Shown in pieces: positions 21,248 through 29,101 of a stretch of DNA of 36,492 bases. The DNA is from an uncultured Alphaproteobacteria bacterium. GTDB lineage: Bacteria > Pseudomonadota > Alphaproteobacteria > CADEGL01. Each line of letters begins with the position of its first letter. The first letter of the stretch is position 1. A program made the translations under genes and the position numbers. Where the stretch lies: the NCBI GenBank assembly GCA_902826885.1, contig CADEGL010000002.1:108681-145172 (forward strand), read 5' to 3'. The notes beneath the pieces were generated by a model. That model was given only the letters and a program-made list of their open reading frames with translations, was not told the origin of the DNA and ran no database searches.

Positions 21248-22884
21248 GTCGCTCGAGCCTCGGGCTTGAAGCGGCCATCCTCCATGACCAGGACGCGATC
21301 CGCCAGATGGAAATACCGCTCATCGTGGCTGACGACAATCACGGTCTTGCCGCGCGCCTTGAGGGCTGGAAGGAATTCCTCGTAATAGCGCCGCCGGAAC
21401 TCCGGGTCCTGATCGGCGCTCAATTCGTCCAGCACATAGATCGGCCGGTCTTCGACCAATGCCACGACGAAGGCCAGCCGCTTGCGCTGGCCGGTCGACA
21501 GGGCGACGGTACTGAAACGCCCATCCTGATACTGGACCTTGCGGTCGAGCCCCACGTCGGCGAGGAGCCCGCGGACATGCTCGGCATCGACGCCTTCCAG
21601 CCCATAGAGCCGGTCGAACAGGTGGAAATCGGCATAGACCGCCGAGAATAGGTTCCGGTAGCGCGTGACGTTCGCCGGATCGACGAGCGCCCCGTTCCAG
21701 AGGATCGCGCCGGCCTCGGCGGGATAGAGCCCCGTCAGCACGCGCGTCAACGTTGATTTCCCGCTGCCATTTCCGCCCACGAGAAAAATCGTGCTGCCCG
21801 GCGAGATCGTGAGATCGCATGGCCCGAGCGTGAACGTCGCGGCTCCGTCGGTCCCCCGATGGGTGTAAACCACGCCGTCCAGGACGATACTGTCCAGCGA
21901 AACCGGCATCTCCTGATTCTGGTCGGCGCGGTCGTAAGAAGCGCGCACGAGGCTGGCTTCAAGCTCGTCGATGTTATCGAGAGCCAGGTTCGTCTTGGTC
22001 AGCACCGGCAGCGACCGCGTCACGCCTTCCACCAACGTGAACATGAAGATGACGACGTAGACGATCTTCATGGCCGCGCGCACATCACCCAAATGCTGGG
22101 GCAAGATGAAAACGGCGGAACCCAGCAAGGTGTAGAACACCGCGTAGGAGACCGTGAAGCCGCCATGCAGGCGCCGGAACGCGAGGATCTTCCTGTGCTG
22201 GGCATCCTCCGACGCGGCGGCCAGGTGGGTCTTCTCGAGGTCGTCACCCCTGGCTTGGTGGAGCTTCACCTCCTTGAAGCCGTAAAGCATATGGCCCAAG
22301 AGATTGAAGAAACGCGTCTCGGCGTCCTTCGCCCTCACCAGCGAAGCGCGGCTTTCGCGCTGGCTGTAAAAATAGAAATAGACCCAGGCCGCCAGCAGGA
22401 CGCAGATCACCACAAGCGCCAGCGTCGAGATGAACGCGATGTACAGGGCGGCAAGGACGAGCGCGACCACCGAAGACAAGGAAAGGATGATGAAACTGGC
22501 GGATTCCGACACGATCGTCGTCTCGCGCGCGATCGTGTCGTAGATGCGCACCAGGCCGATGCGCTCCAACCCGTCGAGCTCGCCGCGCCGCACCAGGCTG
22601 GCAACGCGAAGCCGCGTCCGAGCCAGCATGCGTTCGCTCAAGACGGCCGTGAGATTCAGGGAATAGACCTGCAGGACGATGACCGTGACCGCGCAGAGGA
22701 GAAACAGCGCGAACAATTGCCAGTTCACGGCCATGTCGGGCTTCAGATCGGCGACCGAATTCACGATGGTCATCATGAGGGCCATCGCGGCGCCCGAGAC
22801 CACGACGCTGCCGATCAGGCGCCATTCGTTGATGCCGGCTTCGGCCAGCAAGAGGCGGATGAATTTCACCCGGGCATCCCCCAA
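21244..22884 (-). CDS. Cyclic-peptide-export-type ABC transporter
   Basis: A 546-residue half-size ABC exporter with fused membrane and ATPase domains, of the SyrD/PvdE (cyclic peptide) type. About six membrane helices cover residues 20-290. The ATPase has Walker A GGNGSGKST at 370-378, signature LSTGQ at 462-466, Walker B IYVLDE at 482-487 with catalytic E487 followed by LSADQDP, and the switch His in VVSHDERYF. The signature and the LDELSADQDPEFRRRYYEEFLP stretch are characteristic of the PvdE group. There is no N-terminal C39 peptidase domain, so leader removal must be done by another protein. It is flanked by the YcaO-type gene (37 nt) and the SPFH gene (4-nt overlap), so it most probably exports the mature peptide. 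Confidence 0.93.
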   Translation of the reverse strand: MGDARVKFIRLLLAEAGINEWRLIGSVVVSGAAMALMMTIVNSVADLKPDMAVNWQLFALFLLCAVTVIVLQVYSLNLTAVLSERMLARTRLRVASLVRRGELDGLERIGLVRIYDTIARETTIVSESASFIILSLSSVVALVLAALYIAFISTLALVVICVLLAAWVYFYFYSQRESRASLVRAKDAETRFFNLLGHMLYGFKEVKLHQARGDDLEKTHLAAASEDAQHRKILAFRRLHGGFTVSYAVFYTLLGSAVFILPQHLGDVRAAMKIVYVVIFMFTLVEGVTRSLPVLTKTNLALDNIDELEASLVRASYDRADQNQEMPVSLDSIVLDGVVYTHRGTDGAATFTLGPCDLTISPGSTIFLVGGNGSGKSTLTRVLTGLYPAEAGAILWNGALVDPANVTRYRNLFSAVYADFHLFDRLYGLEGVDAEHVRGLLADVGLDRKVQYQDGRFSTVALSTGQRKRLAFVVALVEDRPIYVLDELSADQDPEFRRRYYEEFLPALKARGKTVIVVSHDERYFHLADRVLVMEDGRFKPEARAT

Positions 22885-22921
22885 AGCGCGCCGTGCGCGC
22901 GATCGCGCGGCATTTCCATCG

Positions 22922-25216
22922 TCATAGAAAGAAAGGGATCGGATTCAAATCCGCCTCGGCAAGCGGCGCCCCGAGCCAGCCCATCTCGACGGGCGCTCGC
23001 GTCAAACGCCCTTCGCGCAGCCGCGCCCAGAAATGCCGCATGCCGGGAACGACGACCCGCGCCGCGGCGAAGTCGATTTCCGGACGCGAGTGGTCGAACA
23101 CGATCATTTCATACCCCCGGTCGGAAACGGCGCGCATGCAGATCTCGACCGCTTCCTTGAGGTCGCCGATGCGCGGCTTCCGATAGGCGTTCGTAGCAAT
23201 GGTGCCGTCGGGAACGCAATAGGGCTCTGTCGCCAGGCTTTTGTTCTTGAGCCAGTCGTCCATGACGGCGTCGTCCCCCGTCGTCTTGCCCGGGTTGCTC
23301 CGCTCCCCCGCTTCCGCCATGGAAAGCTCGACAGCCATCATCTGGTTCATCTCGGCCAGCGCGCGATTGATGGCCATATCGGCGTCCAGATGGGCGCCCA
23401 GGCCGAGAATGATCGACTTGCCATCGGTTTTTTTGTGCGAAAGCGCGATCGCCACGGGAATTCCGAAGTCGTTGGTGAGGTCGAGGACGCATAGATCGCG
23501 CCCCCGGCTCGCGCAGTAGGCTTGCACGCGGCGGGAAAAGGGATCGGCGCTCGTCTCGAGATCGAAAGCGGGGCGACGGACGCGGTTGTACCACCACAAC
23601 GCGCACGCATCGCGCTCCACCAGCTCCAAAAACCCCTGGAGAATGGCCTCCTCGACGGTGCTGCCGGACGCACAGCCATTCGAATCGGCCGAGCAGAACT
23701 TGTTCTCTTCGGAGTCCGCGGCGGCCGCCGTGTCTACATAACCGAAATAGCAGTAGCGCGTCGGCAACCACCGGCGCGCGCCATGGGTCAGCGACCACGC
23801 CGGCGTCCATTCGATTTCGCGCCGTTCGTCAAACCGCTCGCCGACCCAATTGAACCCGCTATGGTCCTTGTTCCACGACTCGCGGGTGTCGTATTGCCGC
23901 TCACTGTAGTTCAGATACGTGTTGGGGTGGGGCGCCGCCTGGCCCAGTTCCGGCCACGCCGCGCGCTTGCGCGGCTCGCGCCCGGTAAATCCGCACAGAT
24001 ATCGCTCCATGGCTTCGGCCAGACAGCTGGCCTTGGCTTGCTCCTTACCCATCCCCTTGCCCGCGGCGGCGCTCGGCCGCCCGACGAGGCGGTTCGCCCG
24101 GGGATTGGTCTGGACCGGGTTGGTTTGCATGGCGCTGAAAACCGGCAAACCGTCCTTGAGTGAATCGTCCTTGAGGCCGGCGATGATTCCCGTGACCGGG
24201 CCGACATAACGTTCCAGCCGGTTCACGACATCGGCCGCCGAAGCGACCCGCCACCCGCCATCGACCTGCGGCTCGATCGGCTGCGCGCGAAGCGTCAGCG
24301 GCGTCATGGCCTTGGCAAGCGCCGCTTCGGCATCATGGCGTTCCCCGCAAACCGCGCAGGCCGGGTCCGTCCGGATCAAATGCTCGCCATGCGCGCGGGT
24401 CTTCACGTCGAAACTGACGATCCTGTCGCCGAGCGGCGAGAAACCGCCCTGGGCGATCGCGCGAACGAGCTCCACGGCCGCAAGGTTCGCCGCCAGCCCC
24501 AACGTGGCGCGGCTGTGGGCGCGCGCGGGCCGCGCGGCTTCCACGCCATCGCCGACCAGGCGGTCGCCCGGCCTGTTCTCCAGCATGCGGTTGGAAAGAC
24601 AGGCCCAGCACGGCGCGGCGTCAGGCCGGAACGCGGGGCCCAGCAGCGGCATGCTGCCGGCGGCCTTGAACAGCAGCCAAGAGCGCCCGGCCTTGCGCAT
24701 GGACCGGTTCAGCTTCTCCAGCCTCCGGTTCAAATAATCCTGGACGCAGACGACCGTCAGATCCGCGGACTTTTCCGGCACGACCGCGATGCCGGCGTCC
24801 GCGGCCGCGCGGCGCAGCATGCGGGCGGCCCCGGCCGCGACGGCATCCCCCGGAATGGCCTTCACCGCGAGCGATAGGCGGGCCAGGTTGCGTTCGGCGT
24901 CGGCCGGCACCATTCCCAGTTCGCTCCAAAGCGCCTGCCGGCCGGAAGGCGCCTTGCCGTCGACGTAGGCGGCGTAGCCTTTCTCCGTCAAATTCTCCAA
25001 CGCCCCGCGCAGCCGCTCTTCCGGAGCCCGGCCCTTGAACGCCTCGATCACGCCGGTACCGGTCCGCGTCCCGTCGAGGTAGGGAATCATCGCGACATAG
25101 AGCTTGCCGGTCAGGCGGAAGCTGCGCTGCTCGGAGAGTAGCAACACCTGGTTGTCGCCCACGACGTGAATGGAAAAATGCGGGCTGAGCCCGATCGGCC
25201 GTTCGTAATCCATCAT
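22922..25216 (-). CDS. Fused TOMM cyclodehydratase (leader-binding/E1-like + YcaO)
   Basis: A 764-residue fusion that makes azolines from Cys, Ser and Thr by ATP-dependent cyclodehydration. Residues 1-90 look like a winged-helix leader-binding domain. About 100-320 is an E1-like domain with zinc-binding pairs C203/C206 (CWAC) and C287/C290 (CAVC). About 330-764 is YcaO. ATP/Mg positions are visible in KASCLAEAMERY (E401, E404) and in GSTVEEAILQGFLELVERDA (E522, E523, E531, E534). The end NPIPFFL gives the proline-rich C-terminus typical of azoline-forming YcaOs. The start is set at the double ATG 25216/25213, where the ribosome site is weak; a TTG at 25276 would overlap pepN. This gene defines the cluster; the matching substrates are the two small genes at 19.6-19.9 kb. 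Confidence 0.93.
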   Translation of the reverse strand: MMDYERPIGLSPHFSIHVVGDNQVLLLSEQRSFRLTGKLYVAMIPYLDGTRTGTGVIEAFKGRAPEERLRGALENLTEKGYAAYVDGKAPSGRQALWSELGMVPADAERNLARLSLAVKAIPGDAVAAGAARMLRRAAADAGIAVVPEKSADLTVVCVQDYLNRRLEKLNRSMRKAGRSWLLFKAAGSMPLLGPAFRPDAAPCWACLSNRMLENRPGDRLVGDGVEAARPARAHSRATLGLAANLAAVELVRAIAQGGFSPLGDRIVSFDVKTRAHGEHLIRTDPACAVCGERHDAEAALAKAMTPLTLRAQPIEPQVDGGWRVASAADVVNRLERYVGPVTGIIAGLKDDSLKDGLPVFSAMQTNPVQTNPRANRLVGRPSAAAGKGMGKEQAKASCLAEAMERYLCGFTGREPRKRAAWPELGQAAPHPNTYLNYSERQYDTRESWNKDHSGFNWVGERFDERREIEWTPAWSLTHGARRWLPTRYCYFGYVDTAAAADSEENKFCSADSNGCASGSTVEEAILQGFLELVERDACALWWYNRVRRPAFDLETSADPFSRRVQAYCASRGRDLCVLDLTNDFGIPVAIALSHKKTDGKSIILGLGAHLDADMAINRALAEMNQMMAVELSMAEAGERSNPGKTTGDDAVMDDWLKNKSLATEPYCVPDGTIATNAYRKPRIGDLKEAVEICMRAVSDRGYEMIVFDHSRPEIDFAAARVVVPGMRHFWARLREGRLTRAPVEMGWLGAPLAEADLNPIPFFL

Positions 25217-25247
25217 CGATCGCCGTTTGTGATCCGACTCGCCGAAA

Positions 25248-27881
25248 TCAGACAAGGCTCTTGGAGCATATTTCAAAGACGTCCCGCGACAGGCCGGGTT
25301 CGCCGACGATGCGCTCGATCTGGCCGCGCATCAGCGATTGTCGTTTCGCGTCGTAACGGCGCCACGATCCCAGCGGGCCGGCCAGGCGTGCGGCAAGCTG
25401 CGGATTCAGCTTGTCCGTCGCCACGATCTGGTCGGCGAGGAAGCGGTAACCGCCGCCGCCGGCGTCGTGGAACCGGACCGGGTTGCCCATGGCGAAGGCG
25501 CCCACGAGCGCATACACGCGGTTGGGATTCTTGCGGTCATAAGCGGGATGGTCGAGAAGCGCGCGCACGCGCCCGAGGGTTTCCGGCAAAGGCGCCCGTG
25601 CTTGGATCGCGAACCATTTGTCGAGCACCAGCGCCTCGCCCTTCCAGCGTTCGTAGAAGGCGGACAAGGCCTTCTCGCCCTCGACGCCGCCGAGCTCGGC
25701 CAGGATGGACAGGCCCGCGATCGATTCCGTCATGTTCTGCGCCGTTTCGAAGTATCGAACCGCGCGGCGCTTGGCCTCGGCATCCCGGCCGGCGGACAGG
25801 TAGTGGAGCGCCACGTTGCGCAGCCGGCGGCGGCCGACCTCCTCGGGCGTGAAGCGATAGACGGCCTCGCCCCGGTTGGCCTCGTAGACGGCGCGCCAAC
25901 GGTCGGCGAGTTGGACCGAAAGGCCGTTCCGGATGCTTTCCCGCACCGCCCACAGCCCCTCGATATCGATCTCGGCCATGAGTTCGCCGAGATAGGTGAG
26001 GTCCGGCAGGGAGACGGTGTCGGCGATCAAGGCGCGGTCGAGTCTTTGATCGCCCAGCGTGAGACGCACGGCATCGACGAAGCGATCGGGCACCGTCAGC
26101 GAGTGTCCTGCCCTGCGGGCCTCGACCAAATCGAGAATCAGCTTGGCCGCGAGTTGATGACCGGCCTCCCAACGCGCGAAAGGATCGCCGTCATGCGCCA
26201 TCAGGAACGTGAGGTCGCCGTCATCGCGCGGCCGGGTCAGCTTTACAGGCGCGGAGAAATTCCGCAGCAGCGATACCACGGGCCGCTCCGGCACGTCCTC
26301 GAAGACGAAGACATCGCGGGCGCCGCGGACATCGAGGACGCGGGTCGCGCCGGCCGGCGCCGCGTCCCCGGCCATCTTCAACGGCATGTCCCGGCCCGCG
26401 CCGTCGAGCAAGCCGACGGCGAGGGGGATGTGCATCGGCTGTTTCTCGGGCTGGCCCGCCGTCGGCCGCAGACGCTGTTCGACCGCCATCGTGTAACGCC
26501 TGGCCGCGGCATCGTAACGTCCATCGATCTCCAGCTCCGGCGTGCCCGCTTGCGCGTACCACAGGCGGAACTGCGCGAGATCCACGCCCGACGCGTCCTC
26601 CATGGCCCGGACGAAATCGTCACAGGTGACGGCCTGCCCGTCATGGCGTTGGATATAGAGGTCGAACCCTTTGCGGAAGCGCGCGCGGCCGAGAAGCGTG
26701 TGCAGCATCCGCACGACCTCGGCGCCCTTCTGATAGACGGTGGTCGTGTAGAAATTGTTGATCTCGATATAGGAGTCCGGACGGACGGGATGGGCCATCG
26801 GCCCCGCGTCCTCGGGAAACTGGGTGGCGCGCAGGCGCTGGACCTCGCCGATGCGGCAATCCGCCGCCGAACCCATATCCTCCGAGAACTGCTGATCGCG
26901 GAAAACCGTCAGCCCTTCCTTGAGGGAGAGCTGGAACCAGTCGCGGCAGGTCACCCGGTTGCCGGTCCAGTTGTGGAAATATTCGTGGGCGACCACCGAT
27001 TCGATGCCGTGGTAGTCGCCGTCGGTCGCCGTCGCGGGGTCGGCGAGGATGTACTTGGAGTTGAAGATGTTCAGCCCCTTGTTCTCCATCGCGCCCATGT
27101 TGAAATCGTCGGTCGCGACGATCATGAACGTGTCGAGATCGTATTCGAGGCCGTAAACCTCCTCGTCCCACTTCATGGCTTTCTTGAGCGATTCCATGGC
27201 GTGTCCGCAGCGCTCCACATCGCCCGGACGAACATAGATGCGCAGCGTCACCGCGCGGCCCGACCGGGTGGTGAAGCGGTCCTCGAGGAACGCGAGCGGT
27301 CCCGCCACCAGGGCGAAGAGATAAGACGGCTTGGGAAAAGGGTCTTCCCACGTGGCGAAATGCCTTCCGTCTTCCAGTTTGCCGCTCGCGATCAGGTTTC
27401 CGTTCGACAGGAGGACCGGTGCCGCGGCCGAATCGGCGACGATGTTGGTCGTGTAACGCGCCATCACATCCGGCCGGTCGAGGAAATAGGTGATGCGGCG
27501 GAAACCCTCGGCCTCGCATTGCGTGCAATAGAGGTCCTTGGACCGGTAAAGCCCCGTCAGTTCCGTATTGTCCTGGGGACGGATCTTCGTCTCGACGGTC
27601 AGGACGAAACGGTCCGGCACGTTCCGGACGGTCAGCGTCTCCGGCTGGACATCGTGCGCGGCGGGCCGGCCGTCGAGCGCCACGGAAACGAGTTCGAGCT
27701 TCTTTCCATCCAAGACCAGGTCCGCCGGACGGGCGGACGATTCCGGATTCCGGCGGATCGCGAGGCGCGATCCCACCGCGGTCCACGCCGCGCCGATCCG
27801 CACGTCCAGATCGACGGAATCGACGAGGAAGGCGGGCGGCGTGTAATCGGCGCGGTGGATTGTCTTGGGAGAAGAGGTCAC
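25248..27881 (-). CDS. pepN: Aminopeptidase N (M1 family)
   Basis: An 877-residue zinc aminopeptidase of the proteobacterial PepN type, close to the normal length of about 870. The substrate-binding GAMEN is at 263-267, the zinc site HEYFH at 299-303 with the third ligand E322 in KEGLT, and EVVRMLHTLLG follows with the family's helical C-terminal half running to SLV. It trims N-terminal residues from peptides in the cytoplasm. The start is GTG 27881, 32 nt after the diiron gene's stop; the stop is 31 nt ahead of the cyclodehydratase start. The position inside an operon of peptide-modifying genes suggests it may finish leader removal after an endoprotease cut, or it may be a housekeeping gene caught in the cluster. 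Nothing in the sequence separates these. Confidence 0.95.
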   Translation of the reverse strand: MTSSPKTIHRADYTPPAFLVDSVDLDVRIGAAWTAVGSRLAIRRNPESSARPADLVLDGKKLELVSVALDGRPAAHDVQPETLTVRNVPDRFVLTVETKIRPQDNTELTGLYRSKDLYCTQCEAEGFRRITYFLDRPDVMARYTTNIVADSAAAPVLLSNGNLIASGKLEDGRHFATWEDPFPKPSYLFALVAGPLAFLEDRFTTRSGRAVTLRIYVRPGDVERCGHAMESLKKAMKWDEEVYGLEYDLDTFMIVATDDFNMGAMENKGLNIFNSKYILADPATATDGDYHGIESVVAHEYFHNWTGNRVTCRDWFQLSLKEGLTVFRDQQFSEDMGSAADCRIGEVQRLRATQFPEDAGPMAHPVRPDSYIEINNFYTTTVYQKGAEVVRMLHTLLGRARFRKGFDLYIQRHDGQAVTCDDFVRAMEDASGVDLAQFRLWYAQAGTPELEIDGRYDAAARRYTMAVEQRLRPTAGQPEKQPMHIPLAVGLLDGAGRDMPLKMAGDAAPAGATRVLDVRGARDVFVFEDVPERPVVSLLRNFSAPVKLTRPRDDGDLTFLMAHDGDPFARWEAGHQLAAKLILDLVEARRAGHSLTVPDRFVDAVRLTLGDQRLDRALIADTVSLPDLTYLGELMAEIDIEGLWAVRESIRNGLSVQLADRWRAVYEANRGEAVYRFTPEEVGRRRLRNVALHYLSAGRDAEAKRRAVRYFETAQNMTESIAGLSILAELGGVEGEKALSAFYERWKGEALVLDKWFAIQARAPLPETLGRVRALLDHPAYDRKNPNRVYALVGAFAMGNPVRFHDAGGGGYRFLADQIVATDKLNPQLAARLAGPLGSWRRYDAKRQSLMRGQIERIVGEPGLSRDVFEICSKSLV

Positions 27882-27913
27882 GGCAACCGCTCAAGCCTGT
27901 TTGTCGCGAAACG

Positions 27914-28954
27914 TCACGGCGCCGCCCATCCGCTCTCGATCAACGCTTCTCGGGCCGGCGCATGATCGAGCATCCCCGAGCTGCGGATCAGATTCGTGCA
28001 TTGCGCGACATGCTTCCGCGCATGCTTGCTGGCGCTCGCATCGCCTTCGCCCGCATAGGCTTCCGCCATGATCTCGAGGCTTCTCGCGCGATCGAAGCCG
28101 AGGGCGCCCAAGGTCTCGACCGCCCCTTCGCGCATGGTCGCATTATCCATGAGAAAGACATCGAGAAAGCCGGGAAGAAGCCGGCCAAGCGCGTCCTTCG
28201 CCGCGACGTCGAGCCTGTCCCACATATGCCGCATCAGATTCTGGAAAAACTTCTGGTGCCGGCCTTCATCGACCAGATGTTCGCGCAAGATCGTGCGGAA
28301 GGGGTTGTCGTCCTCGACGCCCTTCCACATGTTGAACAATTCGTCCGTGACGAAATTCTCGGCGAAGCATAAGGCCATCGTCTCGGCTTCGCCCAGGAAC
28401 TCCGGAGGGGCGGTCCGCTTGACGAAGGACACGGCCTTGGCGACCTGGCTTTCGAGGCCGTCCAGGGACGGCGGCTCTATGCCGCTGAGCCGCTGGACGT
28501 CCGCGATGAACTCCCGCGCCACATAGGCGTGATAGACCTCGTCGGTCGCGATGGTCAGCGCGACGTGCCGGGCCGATTCCGGCAGCGCGAAGTGAAGCTT
28601 GCGGACAGACAGCGCGTTGCAGAGGGCGGTCACGACCTCGACCTCGATGGACGCGACTTCGCTTTGGAACTTATACGCCGTTCGCACCAACAGCTCTTCG
28701 ACGGCCCCCTTGCCCAAGGCGGTGACGGCCGGATGCGCCGCGAGCGGCTGAAGGGCGGCGGGGAACAGGTCGCCCAGCGATTGGGTGGCGGACAGCCGGT
28801 ACCGCGGGCGCGTCCGAATGGTCGCCGAGGCGTCCCATTGCCGCAGATAGCCCTGCGAATACGCGTCGATGCCACTCATTGCCGCCTCGTAGAGCTCGGG
28901 CATGTTCGGGCCGAAGGAGACATTCCATTTGACGACAGGCACGACGAGGACCAT
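27914..28954 (-). CDS. AurF-like diiron oxygenase
   Basis: A 346-residue non-haem diiron protein of the AurF (p-aminobenzoate N-oxygenase) family, which oxidise amines toward hydroxylamine, nitroso or nitro groups. All seven metal ligands can be read: E104, E139, H142 (DEVYH), E199 (AEN), H226, E230 and H233 (REHLVDEGRH). Every one is shifted by exactly +3 from the AurF numbering as I recall it, so the active site is intact. ATG 28954 lacks a clear ribosome site; ATG 28903 or ATG 28879 (with GAGG upstream) are alternatives and would not remove ligands. It is the first gene of the minus-strand operon and divergent from the SagB-type gene, with a dyad in between. It may oxygenate the peptide product or act on a separate small molecule. 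Confidence 0.88.
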   Translation of the reverse strand: MVLVVPVVKWNVSFGPNMPELYEAAMSGIDAYSQGYLRQWDASATIRTRPRYRLSATQSLGDLFPAALQPLAAHPAVTALGKGAVEELLVRTAYKFQSEVASIEVEVVTALCNALSVRKLHFALPESARHVALTIATDEVYHAYVAREFIADVQRLSGIEPPSLDGLESQVAKAVSFVKRTAPPEFLGEAETMALCFAENFVTDELFNMWKGVEDDNPFRTILREHLVDEGRHQKFFQNLMRHMWDRLDVAAKDALGRLLPGFLDVFLMDNATMREGAVETLGALGFDRARSLEIMAEAYAGEGDASASKHARKHVAQCTNLIRSSGMLDHAPAREALIESGWAAP

Positions 28955-29002
28955 CGCGCGCCCGCGCGGCCCGAGTCATTTCGGCTCTCGCTGGGGTCGG
29001 TC

Positions 29003-29034
29003 ATCTTAACGAAGTTTCAGGATGGGGTTAAGAT
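29003..29034. promoter_or_regulatory. Candidate operator dyad in divergent promoter
   Basis: ATCTTAAC (29003-29010) and GTTAAGAT (29027-29034) are perfect inverted copies separated by 16 bases, so the half-site centres are 24 bases apart, a little over two helical turns. The site is AT-rich in a GC-rich region and lies in the 147-base gap between the diiron oxygenase (minus) and the SagB-type gene (plus), where one regulator could control both arms of the cluster. No regulator gene is recognised inside the cluster. The spacer is too long for a terminator hairpin. Confidence 0.5.
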
Positions 29035-29101
29035 CGCGCCGCCAAAAAGAACCGGATTCTCCGTTTGCCGAAGGCCAGCCCGGCCCTCGTTTCGAAGCAG
29101 G

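Noticed and set aside
25338..27965. An 875-codon open frame antisense to pepN, and similar long antisense frames at 4080-5195, 21859-23160 and 11497-12762.
   Set aside because: They lie exactly opposite genes with clear motifs, have His/Arg/Gly-rich low-information translations and show no recognisable domain. GC-rich DNA keeps such frames open by chance.
28955..29101. Search for a third precursor gene in the diiron/SagB gap and in the short gap 30515-30527.
   Set aside because: No frame carries the FxxxL/DEALDRAGG leader or a Cys/Ser/Thr-rich end; the larger gap holds only the dyad and promoter-like sequence.
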